A DNA stretch of 64,000 bases from Mangrovimicrobium sp033283325 (lineage in GTDB: Bacteria; Pseudomonadota; Gammaproteobacteria; Pseudomonadales; Halieaceae): contig JAWMQO010000004.1 of NCBI GenBank assembly GCA_033283325.1, forward strand, positions 447,657 to 511,656, given 5' to 3'. Under the pieces are notes generated by a model, which saw only the letters and a list, made by a program, of their open reading frames with translations, did not search any database and was not told where the DNA came from. This document shows positions 8,541 to 17,063 of the stretch, in pieces; positions within the stretch are counted from its first letter, which is position 1, and the number at the start of each line of letters is the position of its first letter. Made by a program: the position numbers and the translations under genes.

Positions 8541-9749
8541 TCAGGCGTAAACCGGCGCGAAAGCCTGTTCCGGATCTTCAACCGGGCCGTTCTCGCTCCA
8601 GTAGGGAGAGAGTTTCCGCAGCTGTGCAACAATCGGCGGCACCGCCTCGATGACCCGTTCGATCTCCTCCATAGTGTTGTAACGCGAGAGCGAGAAGCGT
8701 ACGGTACCGTGAGCCGCCGTGTAGGGAATGCCCATGGCCATCATCACGTGGGAGGGCTCCAGGGAGCCGGAAGTGCAGGCCGAACCGCTGGACGCCGCGA
8801 TACCCATCTTGTTGAGCAGCAGCAGGATGGCCTCGCCCTCGATGTACTCAAAAGCGATGTTGGCGGTGTTGGGCAGACGGTTGCTGGTATCGCCGGTGGC
8901 GAAAGCATTGGGTACGACTGCGAGGATGCCTTCCTGCAGGCGATCGCGCATGGCCTTCACTACAGTATTTTCGTGTTCCAGGTTGGCCATGGCGATTTCC
9001 GCCGCAACCCCGAGGCCAATTATGCTGGTGACATTTTCGGTACCGGCACGCCGACCGCGCTCCTGGTGACCACCGCGCAGCAGCGGACGGAAGCGGGTGC
9101 CCCGCTTCAGGTAGAGAACGCCAACACCCTTCGGCGCGTGCAGCTTGTGGCCAGAGAGAGACAGCATGTGAATCGGGCTGCCTTCGAGTTCGATCGGGAT
9201 CTTGCCGACAGCCTGCACGGCATCGGTGTGGAACATGATGCCGGCGTCGTCGGCCATCTGCGCCATTTCCAGCACCGGGAAGATGGTGCCAGTCTCGTTG
9301 TTGGCCCACATCACGCTGACCACAGCGACATTGTCGCTGAGCAGTGAGCGATATTCTTCGAGATCGAGCCGACCGCGCTCGTCCACCTTGAGGCGGTGCA
9401 CGGTATAGCCTTCGGTCTCGAGGTGCTCACAGAGATTCAGCACAGCGGGGTGCTCGACCACGGTGGTGATGATCTCCTTGCGCTCCGGCTGCGCCCGCAG
9501 GGCGGAGAGGATTGCAGTCGAGTCGGACTCGGAACCGCAGGAGGTGAAGATGATTTCCGAATCGTGCTCGGCACCCAGCAGGCGCTGTACGCTCTTGCGC
9601 GCCTTTTTCAGGGCGAAGCCAACCTGGTTGCCAAAGCTGTGCATCGAGGAAGGGTTGCCGAACTGCTCGGTAAAATACGGCATCATCGCCTCGACCACGG
9701 CAGGGTCGCACTGGGTGGTCGCGTTGTTGTCCAGATAGATATCAGCCAT
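8541..9749 (-). CDS. nifS: Cysteine desulfurase NifS
   Basis: 402 aa PLP enzyme that takes sulfur from cysteine and hands it to NifU for Fe-S cluster building. The PLP lysine is K202 in SLSGHKLHAPKG and the persulfide cysteine is C325 in SSGSACTSGSLEPSHV, the same number as in A. vinelandii NifS. The N-terminus MADIYLDNNATT is typical. It is 16 bases after nifU and 10 before nifV. Confidence 0.97.
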   Translation of the reverse strand: MADIYLDNNATTQCDPAVVEAMMPYFTEQFGNPSSMHSFGNQVGFALKKARKSVQRLLGAEHDSEIIFTSCGSESDSTAILSALRAQPERKEIITTVVEHPAVLNLCEHLETEGYTVHRLKVDERGRLDLEEYRSLLSDNVAVVSVMWANNETGTIFPVLEMAQMADDAGIMFHTDAVQAVGKIPIELEGSPIHMLSLSGHKLHAPKGVGVLYLKRGTRFRPLLRGGHQERGRRAGTENVTSIIGLGVAAEIAMANLEHENTVVKAMRDRLQEGILAVVPNAFATGDTSNRLPNTANIAFEYIEGEAILLLLNKMGIAASSGSACTSGSLEPSHVMMAMGIPYTAAHGTVRFSLSRYNTMEEIERVIEAVPPIVAQLRKLSPYWSENGPVEDPEQAFAPVYA

Positions 9750-9765
9750 GACTCGTACCTCCGGT

Positions 9766-10716
9766 TCAGGCTGTAGCCTGTTGTTGTGAAGCGGCCGCCT
9801 TGTCGACGGGTATTACCTTGACGAATTCGCCGAGGGCCTCGATCAGCTTCTGCTGGATGCCACCCACGGTCATCGCCGCCATCTGGCAGCCACTGCAGGC
9901 GCCAACCAGCTTCACGTAGATGTTCTTGCCGTCGACATCAAGCAGTTCGCAATCACCGCGATCGGCCTGCAGGTTGGGCCTGATCTGCTCGATCACCGCC
10001 TCGATTTTCTTGATGCGCTGGAAGGCTGACATTCCCGAAGGCGCCGCGGCCGGTTCCGCAGGTGCAGGCTCCGGGGATTCCAGGGTCACCAGCGCTTCTT
10101 TCTTCGGTGCGGCCTTCTTGACTGGCGCCGCCACGAAGAGCTCGCCGCGGGCTTCCAGCTCTTCCGCAAGGATGTTCTCGATGCCTTCATGGCAGGAGGA
10201 ACAGCCGCCGCCCGCTTTGGTGTAGTTGGTAACGTCCTCGACAGTGCTGAGGCTGTTCTCGCGAATGGTTTCGCGGATCAGCACGTCATCGATGGCGAAG
10301 CACTTGCAGACCAGGGCCCCTTCCTCGTGGTCATCGACCCACTCCTCGCCCCGATAATTCGCCACCGCAGCCTGCAGGGCTTCACGGCCCATGACCGAGC
10401 AGTGCATTTTTTCGGGCGGCAGGCCGTCGAGGTAGTCGGCGATATCCTGGTTGCTGATTTTCAGTGCCTCGTCGAGGGTCTTGCCCTTGACCATTTCAGT
10501 GAGCGCTGACGAGGACGCAATGGCGGAACCACAGCCAAAGGTCTGGAAACCGGCGTCGAGAATGATCTCGGTCTCCGGCTCGACCTTGAGCGTCAGGCGC
10601 AATGCGTCGCCGCAACTGATGGAACCGACATCACCGGTTGCATTAGCCTCGGCAATCGCGCCGGCATTCTTGGGGTTGTAAAAGTGTTCCTTAACCGTTT
10701 CCGAGTAGTCCCACAT
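9766..10716 (-). CDS. nifU: Modular Fe-S scaffold protein NifU
   Basis: 316 aa with the full three-domain layout. The N-terminal IscU-like scaffold has C35, C62 and C106. The central permanent [2Fe-2S] domain has C137, C139, C172 and C175. A linker rich in Ala, Pro and Glu precedes the C-terminal Nfu domain with C274 and C277 (CSGC). It assembles [2Fe-2S] and [4Fe-4S] clusters for NifH and for NifB. Second gene of the operon, after iscA. Confidence 0.97.
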   Translation of the reverse strand: MWDYSETVKEHFYNPKNAGAIAEANATGDVGSISCGDALRLTLKVEPETEIILDAGFQTFGCGSAIASSSALTEMVKGKTLDEALKISNQDIADYLDGLPPEKMHCSVMGREALQAAVANYRGEEWVDDHEEGALVCKCFAIDDVLIRETIRENSLSTVEDVTNYTKAGGGCSSCHEGIENILAEELEARGELFVAAPVKKAAPKKEALVTLESPEPAPAEPAAAPSGMSAFQRIKKIEAVIEQIRPNLQADRGDCELLDVDGKNIYVKLVGACSGCQMAAMTVGGIQQKLIEALGEFVKVIPVDKAAASQQQATA

Positions 10717-10783
10717 GGTTCAAGATCTCCTGGCGCTGGGCCTGACAGTGTGTTGTAAGAGCTTCGTCTGACCGACAACCGTC

Positions 10784-11107
10784 TCAGCAGGTGAATGATT
10801 TACCGCAGCCACAGCTGGCGCTGGCGTTGGGGTTTTCGAATTTGAAGCCGGTGCCTTCGAGGCCGTCGATGAAGTCGACGGTGACACCGTCGAGGAGGCC
10901 GGCACTGGCGTCGTCCACCAGCACTTTCACGCCGGTGAATTCGAGTACTGAATCGGCTTCGCCGACGTTTTCTTCCAGGCGCATGCCGTACTGCAGGCCG
11001 GAGCAACCTCCACCCTCTACCTTGATGCGCAGGCCGGCAACGGGCTTGCCAGCGGAATCGATGAAGCGCTGTACTGCGCTTACGGCACTATCAGTCATAT
11101 TAAGCAT
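10784..11107 (-). CDS. iscA: Nif-specific A-type Fe-S carrier (IscA-nif)
   Basis: 107 aa HesB/IscA protein with the three ligand cysteines (GGGCSGLQYG and the C-terminal SCGCGKSF). The start MLNMTDSAVSAVQRF lines up with the A. vinelandii nif IscA N-terminus; a 21-codon upstream extension would overlap the promoter. It is the first gene of the long nifUSV-WZM-clpX operon, directly downstream of a sigma-54 promoter at 11154-11169. Confidence 0.92.
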   Translation of the reverse strand: MLNMTDSAVSAVQRFIDSAGKPVAGLRIKVEGGGCSGLQYGMRLEENVGEADSVLEFTGVKVLVDDASAGLLDGVTVDFIDGLEGTGFKFENPNASASCGCGKSFTC

Positions 11108-11153
11108 GGTGTTGTCTCCGTGGGTGGTCGATTGACGCCTGTAGGGAGGGAGT

Positions 11154-11169
11154 TGCAATCCACATGCCA
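11154..11169 (-). promoter_or_regulatory. Sigma-54 promoter of the iscA-nifUSV operon
   Basis: On the minus strand TGGCATGTGGATTGCA, GG-N10-GC, with a perfect TTGCA -12. It lies 47 bp before the iscA ATG. Confidence 0.82.
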
Positions 11170-11264
11170 CACCAATACGACATGATTTATTCGTTTATAA
11201 TCAGATAATTACGCCAATTGTTGTCGTAGCTGCCACTGTCACAAAGGGCACCGACACAAACCAT

Positions 11265-11280
11265 TGTCAGGATTGCGACA
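11265..11280 (-). promoter_or_regulatory. NifA box for the iscA-nifUSV operon
   Basis: TGT-CAGGATTGCG-ACA, exact consensus. The centre is about 129 bp upstream of the predicted minus-strand start site. Confidence 0.78.
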
Positions 11281-11314
11281 AGCCCGGTCGGTCCGCCGTG
11301 AGCTACGTTGTCAG

Positions 11315-11353
11315 AGGCGCGACAGATTTCCGCGACGGGAGCACTCCAACACT
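11315..11353 (+). promoter_or_regulatory. Copy 1 of a duplicated 39-bp element before the ECF sigma gene
   Basis: Begins AGGCGCGACAGATTT and ends CTCCAACACT. A second copy (12970-13008) aligns base for base without gaps: both end blocks are identical and the 14-bp middle differs. Two conserved blocks at fixed spacing suggest the -35 and -10 recognised by the adjacent ECF sigma factor (autoregulation), which is an inference. Confidence 0.55.
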
Positions 11354-11356
11354 GTC

Positions 11357-11974
11357 ATGAAGCACACGACCGTCCGCGACAACGAAATGCAGATCAGCCG
11401 GGACCGCCGCCTGGCCAGGCGCCTGCTGCGCGGTGACGAGCAGGCCTTCCGCGCATTCGTCGACGAGTACTTCCCCCGACTCTACCGTTACGCCCACAGC
11501 CGACTGCGAGTCGAGGCCGATGTGGATGACGTGGTGCAGGCCACCCTTGCCCAGGCCGCGCGCAGGCTGGAAACCTACCGCGGGGAGGCAACGCTGCTAA
11601 CCTGGCTGGTGCAGATCTGCCGCCACGAAATTTCCCGCTGCCTGCAGCAGAGCGTGAAGCACACCGATGTGGCCCGGCCTTTCCTGCAGGATGACGTGTT
11701 GCGGGCAGTGGTCGAATCGATTGAGATCGCGGCGGATGACACTCCCGAGGCGGACAGCCGGCGCCTCGAAATTATCGGGCTGATCCAGTTCGCCCTCGAC
11801 CAGTTACCCGAGCGCTACGCCCTCGCCCTCGAGCTGAAATACATCGAGGGCTGCAGTTCGCGGGATATCGCCAGCCGCCTGCATATCAGTGACGAAGCCA
11901 CCCAGTCCCTGCTGGCGCGGGCACGGCGGGCATTCAAGGACGTGTGCGGCGAAGCGCTGCACTCGGCCCTGTGA
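11357..11974 (+). CDS. RNA polymerase ECF sigma factor
   Basis: About 205 aa from the ATG at 11357; a second possible ATG is at 11387. Sigma region 2 is clear (LLRGDEQAFRAFVDEYFPRLYRYAHSRL, DVDDVVQATLAQAARRLETYRGEATLLTWLVQICRHEI). Region 4 is the helix-turn-helix QLPERYALALELKYIEGCSSRDIASRLHISDEATQSLLARARRAFK. It is followed after seven bases by a FecR-like gene and then a secreted-protein gene. A convergent STN-type TonB-dependent receptor completes a cell-surface signalling cassette. The longer upstream reading would cover the NifA box and the element at 11315, so it is rejected. Confidence 0.88.
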   Translation: MKHTTVRDNEMQISRDRRLARRLLRGDEQAFRAFVDEYFPRLYRYAHSRLRVEADVDDVVQATLAQAARRLETYRGEATLLTWLVQICRHEISRCLQQSVKHTDVARPFLQDDVLRAVVESIEIAADDTPEADSRRLEIIGLIQFALDQLPERYALALELKYIEGCSSRDIASRLHISDEATQSLLARARRAFKDVCGEALHSAL

Positions 11975-11981
11975 GGTACAC

Positions 11982-12971
11982 ATGATGAATGACGAATTCG
12001 ACCAGGAAGACGACCAGCAACTTGGCCGCCTGCTGCGCGCCGCCGGTCTTCGCGAACAAGTACCGGCCGCGCTGCAGCAACGCTGGGAGGAAAACTTCCG
12101 GGGGGCGCTCCACGCGCAGGGTAAGCGTCGCCAGCGTCGCCGCTGGTCATTGGCAGTGTCGCTGGCGGCGGGCATCGCCGCAATGGCCGTCGGCCTCTAC
12201 CTCTCGCTGGATGGTTCATCTCCAGCGCCGCCGCTGATCCGGGTTGTCGCCGTGAGCGGCGAATTGACCGGAAGCGCGGGCCGCCAGTTGCTGCCCGGGG
12301 AAGAATTACTGCCCGGCGAAGGGGTGACAAGCGGTGTGGAGGGTCGCGCCGCACTCACCTGGGCGGGTTACGACCTCAGACTAAATCGCGGCACACGCGT
12401 GGAATTGCGTGCAGACGGGGTCTTTTTGCACAGTGGCGAAATCTACCTGAGCGACAGCGCCGGCGGAATTCAGCTGCAGCGGATCACTGTCCACACCGCG
12501 CACGGTGTCATCCGTGATATCGGCACCCAGTTCACTGTCGCAGCGGACAGCCGGGCCACCGTTGCCAGAGTGCGCCGCGGGTTGATTGAACTGAGCGCCG
12601 CTGGCACCACCCACCGCGCCCAGGCCAGTCGCGGCCTCGCCGGCCAGTTGTCAATCGACATCAACAGGCGTGTCAGCACCGCCACGGCGCCCGCCAGCGG
12701 CGTGGGCTGGCGCTGGATCTACCTGGCCAGCCCCGGCTTCGAGCTGGAGGGTAGCAGCGCACTGGCATTCCTCGAGTGGTCCGCCGGCGAAAGCGGACTC
12801 GAGCTGGTCTTCGCCAGTCCCGCTGCCCGGGCCCAAGCGTTAAGGACCACGCTTCACGGCTCACTGGCGGGTCTCGATCCGGAACAGGCGGTGGCGCCGG
12901 TACTCGCGGCCACCGACCTGGTCGCACAATCCAGGGATGGGAAACTGCATATCTCCCTGCAAGCCAGGTAG
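11982..12971 (+). CDS. FecR-like anti-sigma/signal-transfer protein
   Basis: 329 aa. A short cytosolic N-terminus precedes one membrane segment (WSLAVSLAAGIAAMAVGLYLSL, about residues 49-70). The periplasmic FecR domain follows (VSGELTGSAGRQLLPGEELLPGEGVTSGVEGRAALTWA, HTAHGVIRDIGTQFTVAA). The last 90 residues resemble an STN-like tail (FLEWSAGESGLELVFAS...LRTTLHGSLAGLDPEQAVAPVL). It should hold the ECF factor and relay a signal from the receptor at 13967. Its start is seven bases after the sigma stop, so the genes are co-transcribed. Confidence 0.85.
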   Translation: MMNDEFDQEDDQQLGRLLRAAGLREQVPAALQQRWEENFRGALHAQGKRRQRRRWSLAVSLAAGIAAMAVGLYLSLDGSSPAPPLIRVVAVSGELTGSAGRQLLPGEELLPGEGVTSGVEGRAALTWAGYDLRLNRGTRVELRADGVFLHSGEIYLSDSAGGIQLQRITVHTAHGVIRDIGTQFTVAADSRATVARVRRGLIELSAAGTTHRAQASRGLAGQLSIDINRRVSTATAPASGVGWRWIYLASPGFELEGSSALAFLEWSAGESGLELVFASPAARAQALRTTLHGSLAGLDPEQAVAPVLAATDLVAQSRDGKLHISLQAR

Positions 12972-13008
12972 GCGCGACAGATTTTTCCTCCCGGGCGCCT
13001 CCAACACT
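12970..13008 (+). promoter_or_regulatory. Copy 2 of the duplicated 39-bp element before the secreted-protein gene
   Basis: Same end blocks as 11315-11353 (AGGCGCGACAGATTT and CTCCAACACT) at identical spacing, starting two bases before the end of the FecR-like gene. It lies 39 bp before the ATG at 13048. Likely a second ECF-dependent promoter. Confidence 0.55.
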
Positions 13009-13047
13009 ACGGAGGCACACCCGCCTACAACCCGGGAGAACCAAACC

Positions 13048-13920
13048 ATGCAGACAATGAAGAAAATCACCCCCATGGCGTTTGTAATCAGTTGCCTGCC
13101 GCCCCTGGCGGGAACTGCGCAGGCAGAAACCGTGGAACTCGAACTCGACCCCGCCAACTTCAGCAACGCCACGCAGGTCGACAACATGTACATCCCGTTG
13201 CCAGCGGGAGCCAGTTTCACCTACTTCGCCGAAACAGAAGATGGCTGCGAATACAGTAAGCTCAGCGTCAGCGCCATCAGCGATCCAGCCCACCCCATAA
13301 ATATCGATGGCGATATGTACCAGACCCTGGTTGTGCGCGACCAGGAATGGGTCCACGAGCCGGAGGACGACGGGGAATGCGACCCCGCCGAAGCGAGCAT
13401 GGCCGAAGACACTCTGGACTTCTACGCCCAGGATGACAGCGGTAACGTCTGGTACTTCGGCGAAGACACCTGGTCCGTGGACGACGAGACCGGCGAATGT
13501 TCCCCGGGTGGTTCCTGGGAAGCGGGGATTGAGGACGCCGAACCCGGCATCCTGATGCTCGCGGAACCGCGGTCCGGCCTGCGCTACCGACAGGAATACT
13601 GGGAGGACGAGGCGGAGGACTGGGCCGCGGTGATGCGCCTCAACGCCGACGTCGCCATCGAGTACGAAGGCCGTGAGTACGAGAACTGCCTGGAAACCCG
13701 TGAATGGACGCCCCTCGAACCCGGCAGCGTGGAACACAAGTTCTACTGCCCGGAAGGCAATAACCCCGGGCCCGGATTGGTCTACGTCCAGGAACTGATG
13801 GGCGTGACCGTGCATGTCGAGTACACCGGTCCAGGCCCGCTTGGGACGCCAGGGGAGTTCCTGCCAGGTAACCCGATAGACAGTGACTTCCCCTCGGCCG
13901 CACTGGGCTGCGAGGATTGA
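13048..13920 (+). CDS. Secreted acidic protein of the ECF cassette, function unknown
   Basis: 290 aa with a signal peptide (MQTMKKITPMAFVISCLPPL, cleavage near AQA-ET). The mature protein is very acidic and rich in Trp and Tyr. It contains DTLDFYAQDDSGNVWYFGED, GSWEAGIEDAEPGI, YRQEYWEDEAED and ENCLETREWTPLEPGSVEH. I know this motif series from widespread uncharacterised secreted proteins, but not a function. Six cysteines remain after signal removal. Having its own copy of the 39-bp element suggests it is an output gene of the ECF factor, perhaps a ligand-binding or surface protein. ATG chosen for its signal peptide. Confidence 0.7.
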   Translation: MQTMKKITPMAFVISCLPPLAGTAQAETVELELDPANFSNATQVDNMYIPLPAGASFTYFAETEDGCEYSKLSVSAISDPAHPINIDGDMYQTLVVRDQEWVHEPEDDGECDPAEASMAEDTLDFYAQDDSGNVWYFGEDTWSVDDETGECSPGGSWEAGIEDAEPGILMLAEPRSGLRYRQEYWEDEAEDWAAVMRLNADVAIEYEGREYENCLETREWTPLEPGSVEHKFYCPEGNNPGPGLVYVQELMGVTVHVEYTGPGPLGTPGEFLPGNPIDSDFPSAALGCED

Positions 13921-13938
13921 ATCAGGCCAGCGCCATCT

Positions 13939-13963
13939 GCCGCCCCGCTCGCGGGGCGGCGTT
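13939..13963. terminator. Terminator between the secreted-protein gene and the TonB-dependent receptor
   Basis: Stem GCCGCCCCG (13939-13947), loop CTCG, CGGGGCGGC (13952-13960), then GTTT. The flanking genes converge on it. Confidence 0.7.
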
Positions 13964-13966
13964 TGC

Positions 13967-16249
13967 CTAGAAAGACAGGATGATTCCCACCGAGGGTACC
14001 TTGCCCAGCAAGGTCGCCCGGTCCGGCACCAGGCTAAAGCCCCCCTCCACTTCTTCCACATCGAAATCCACCCCGGCCAGGTTGTCGTGGTCGGTGACAT
14101 TGACGATGTCAGCGTAGATCTCCACCCGGGCACGGGAAAAGTCCCAGTGTTTGCGCGCGGAGAAGTCGAGGGAGAAATAATCGTCCAGTTCGATATTGTT
14201 GAGCACCGACACCAGCGGCACGACCGTGTCTTCCGCCACAAAGCCGGGCAGCTCACTGCTGCGCCAGCCGGAGTGCCAGACCAGCGCGAGGGACAGGCGG
14301 TAACTGTCCCCACGCCAGACCAGACCGGTATTCACCGTGTGGGTCTGTGACCAGCGCCGGTCCACCCATTCGCCGTCGATGCGGTCCCGGGCATCCATGA
14401 AACTGTAGCGGGCGAAGCCCTCGAGCGGCTCCAGCAGGGACTTGCGCAGATCCAGGTCGACACCCCGTGCCTCAGCCCGGTCGGGCCGCAGTGGCACCCT
14501 GTCAGGCTCCATTTCCGGCAACAGCACGAAGGGATTGAAGATGTTCTCGTAGCGTTTTTTCGGCTTGCCGTAGCGCTTGTAATAGAGTTCCGCCGACAGC
14601 TTCAGGCTGTCGCCCCGCCATTGCCAGCCGCCTACCACCTGGTCAGAGTGCTGCGGTTTGAAAAACCGCGTCTCGCCATCGAGCAGTTGCAGTTCCTGAA
14701 TGCCCTCCTGCTGGTAAAAGCGGCCGAGACTGAGGCGCAACAGGCTGTGCTCCGACCACCAGTAAGCCAGACCCAGGCGCGGGGAAAACTGCGACTCACT
14801 GCCGCGATCGCAGTAATAATCCTGGAAGTCCCAACGCAGGCTGGGTTGCAGCGTGAGCTGCTCACTGAGGTCGGCCTCCAGTTGCAGGTAGGCACCGCCG
14901 GACCAGCCCCGCGGAGAGGCCTCAAGGTCGCGCTCGATCTCCTGCGGCGTGCCGAGGATAGCTGCGAGGTCACCGCGATCGATACGGGCGCGCTGCCGGT
15001 ACTCGGCGCGGTTGTACTCCAGTTGCCAGCCGAACTCCCAGCGCATAGGCCCAGCCAGACGCGTCCAGTCGTTGCGCAGGGCGGCGCGTTTTACTTCCTG
15101 GCGATACTCGAGGAATCCGCCTTTGCCGGGGTCTTCCTCGTCCGCTTCGAAACTGGCCTCGCCCTTCTCCCGGTTGAAATCCAGCGCGGATAAAGTCGCG
15201 CGACCGGCAAGGCTCTCCGAGGCCTCCCACTCCGCGCCGAGCCAGGCGTAGGTATTCGCGATTTTCGAGAAGGCGCGTTCCTCCTCGTCCTCGAAGCGAA
15301 TATCGTCGTCGGCGTAAACGATGCCGCCGTCCAGGCTCAGCGAGGGAGTCAGGCTGGTTTTCAGCCGGGCGGATACATCCTGGTACTCGGGATTGCCGCT
15401 GCGACTGTCGATGTAATCGGTCAGATCCTGCAGATCACCCTGGCGGTAGGAGAGCAGCCAGTCTGTCGGATGCTGCTCGCCAAAGCGGCCACGGGTATGG
15501 GCGAAGGCGGCGAAGGTGGAGTAACCGAGGTGAGTGCTGTAGTCACTGTCCTGCCAACGGTTGCCGATATCCATTACCCCGCTCATACGCGAACCGTATC
15601 GGGAGGGAAAGCCGCCGGTGTAGAACTCCAGCGATTCGATGGTCAGGTAGTCGATACTGCTGTAGGCGCTGTGGTAATCGGCGAGGTGGAAGGGCTCCAG
15701 CAGTTCCACCCCGTCCTGCAGTACCAGCAGTTCATCCTGCAGCCCGCCGCGCACCCGCGGCTTGGCCGACACCCCGGAAGATGAGACACCGGGCAGGCGC
15801 AGGGTCGAACGCAGGGCATCGGAGCCCAGGGTGGGCAGCGTGGCGAGGTCCTCCGCGCTGAAGCCGAAGTGCGAGGCTGCGGTGCCAGTATGGGGGAAAC
15901 GATGCAGAGTACCGGTAACGATGACATTTTCCAGTACCGGTGTGGCGAAACGTTTGCCGGCTGCGGTCGGAGGCTCCAGGTTAGCGCCGACTGCGCGCGT
16001 GATGACCCAGACACCCTCGCGCGCCTCCAGCGCCAGGCCCAGCTCCGCCAGCGCGGCTTTCAGGGCTTCCAGGTCAGTTGACTCCACCAACACACGCTGC
16101 CCGGGGTCGACCAGTGCGGAACTGTATACGAGGCCGACGCCCTGCGCGCGAAGTGCCTCGATCAGCTCTACGAGGGTAATTTCACGCGGTTCGGCAAATG
16201 CGGCGCAGGCCGCACACACCAGGGGCAATAGGGTCGGGCGCGCGAACAT
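13967..16249 (-). CDS. TonB-dependent outer-membrane receptor with N-terminal STN signalling domain
   Basis: 760 aa. Signal peptide FARPTLLPLVCAACAAFA, then an STN domain (EITLVELIEALRAQGVGLVYSSAL...EGVWVITR) as in receptors that signal to FecR. A TonB box-like ENVIVTGT follows, then a plug (SDALRSTLRLPGVSSSGVSAKPRVRGG, VLQDGVELL, FYTGGFPSRYGSRMSGVMDI). The beta-barrel ends in Phe (SVGIILSF). The substrate is unknown. The ATG at 16249 gives a clean signal peptide; the ORF extends upstream but without homology. The TonB/ExbBD cluster at 58278-63341 could energise it. Confidence 0.87.
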   Translation of the reverse strand: MFARPTLLPLVCAACAAFAEPREITLVELIEALRAQGVGLVYSSALVDPGQRVLVESTDLEALKAALAELGLALEAREGVWVITRAVGANLEPPTAAGKRFATPVLENVIVTGTLHRFPHTGTAASHFGFSAEDLATLPTLGSDALRSTLRLPGVSSSGVSAKPRVRGGLQDELLVLQDGVELLEPFHLADYHSAYSSIDYLTIESLEFYTGGFPSRYGSRMSGVMDIGNRWQDSDYSTHLGYSTFAAFAHTRGRFGEQHPTDWLLSYRQGDLQDLTDYIDSRSGNPEYQDVSARLKTSLTPSLSLDGGIVYADDDIRFEDEEERAFSKIANTYAWLGAEWEASESLAGRATLSALDFNREKGEASFEADEEDPGKGGFLEYRQEVKRAALRNDWTRLAGPMRWEFGWQLEYNRAEYRQRARIDRGDLAAILGTPQEIERDLEASPRGWSGGAYLQLEADLSEQLTLQPSLRWDFQDYYCDRGSESQFSPRLGLAYWWSEHSLLRLSLGRFYQQEGIQELQLLDGETRFFKPQHSDQVVGGWQWRGDSLKLSAELYYKRYGKPKKRYENIFNPFVLLPEMEPDRVPLRPDRAEARGVDLDLRKSLLEPLEGFARYSFMDARDRIDGEWVDRRWSQTHTVNTGLVWRGDSYRLSLALVWHSGWRSSELPGFVAEDTVVPLVSVLNNIELDDYFSLDFSARKHWDFSRARVEIYADIVNVTDHDNLAGVDFDVEEVEGGFSLVPDRATLLGKVPSVGIILSF

Positions 16250-16274
16250 GCCCGAAGTGTAGGCAGCACTCAAA

Positions 16275-16302
16275 TGAGCGTCAAAATTCCCGTTGACGCT
16301 CA
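16275..16302 (-). terminator. Hairpin at the end of the nifENX operon
   Basis: Ten-bp perfect stem TGAGCGTCAA (16275-16284) / TTGACGCTCA (16293-16302), overlapping the stop codon of the DUF364 gene and followed on the minus strand by TTTGAG. It should shield the receptor gene from nifE read-through; a weak intrinsic terminator. Confidence 0.55.
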
Positions 16303-17061
16303 GGCGAGCTGCAGCAGTCGGTAACGCACCGCTGAGGTGAAGATCCGGGTGCCCCCGGCTTCCCCCACCACCTGCGCCAGGCGCTCGCGGTCCAGCACTT
16401 CGACTCCGGCGATGAAGTCGACACCGAAGTCCGACCAGTCGGCGAGCCAGGGCATGGTCGGGCCCATCAGCACGGTGCGGGCGTGGCGGCTCCAGTGCAA
16501 GAGGTCGGCCAGCGTGCCGTTGGCGAGGCTGCTCGCGGTAATGAAGGCCCAGTCGGCGCGGGAGAGTGCCGATTCGGCTGCCTCGGCGGGAAGGTCCCCG
16601 GCGCTCGGACGGCGCTCGACACACTGGTACTGGAGTTCGGGGAGGTGCTGGTCGATTCCCGGGTAGCGGCCAATGATGACAACCCGGGCACCATCCAGCA
16701 GGGGCAGGAAATGCCGGAACACCGAAAGATGCGGCGCCGCCTCGAAGCACAGCGGGCGTGCCGCCTGCAGCAGGGCATTGTCGGCATGGTTGATAGCCGC
16801 ATTGGCGGCGGCCACGGCCGCCGTCAGCTCAAGTTCATGCGAACTCTTCAACCAGGGCAGCAAGGCATCCAGCGGGCGGCCCGCCAGCGAGCCGGGCCAG
16901 TCGATATTGCGCGCCACATCGACAGGACTGAAACACAATCCGCTGGAGCTGTCGGTTTCCACCACTGACCAGTTGAGACCGAACAGTACCCGGCGCAGGA
17001 CAGCGTTGCCTGAGGCCCGCTCACCCAGCAGGGAAAAGAGGGCGGCCTGGTCGGCAGCCAC
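16300..17061 (-). CDS. DUF364 family protein (Rossmann-like, putative heavy-metal chelation)
   Basis: 253 aa starting with GTG. The C-terminal half has the family signature: VVIIGRYPGIDQHLP, CVERRPSAGDLPAEAAESALSRADWAFITASSLANGTLADLL, TVLMGPTMPWLADWSDFGVDFIAGVEVLD. DUF364 proteins are proposed to handle metals or enolate-like substrates. Last gene of the nifE operon, two bases after the preceding stop. A link to Mo or FeMo-co handling is inferred only from position. Confidence 0.8.
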   Translation of the reverse strand: MAADQAALFSLLGERASGNAVLRRVLFGLNWSVVETDSSSGLCFSPVDVARNIDWPGSLAGRPLDALLPWLKSSHELELTAAVAAANAAINHADNALLQAARPLCFEAAPHLSVFRHFLPLLDGARVVIIGRYPGIDQHLPELQYQCVERRPSAGDLPAEAAESALSRADWAFITASSLANGTLADLLHWSRHARTVLMGPTMPWLADWSDFGVDFIAGVEVLDRERLAQVVGEAGGTRIFTSAVRYRLLQLA

Positions 17062-17063
17062 CC

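Noticed and set aside
12673..14313. A 546-codon minus-strand frame over the ECF cassette
   Set aside because: Overlaps the FecR-like and secreted-protein genes and a terminator; the translation is Arg/Trp-rich shadow sequence.
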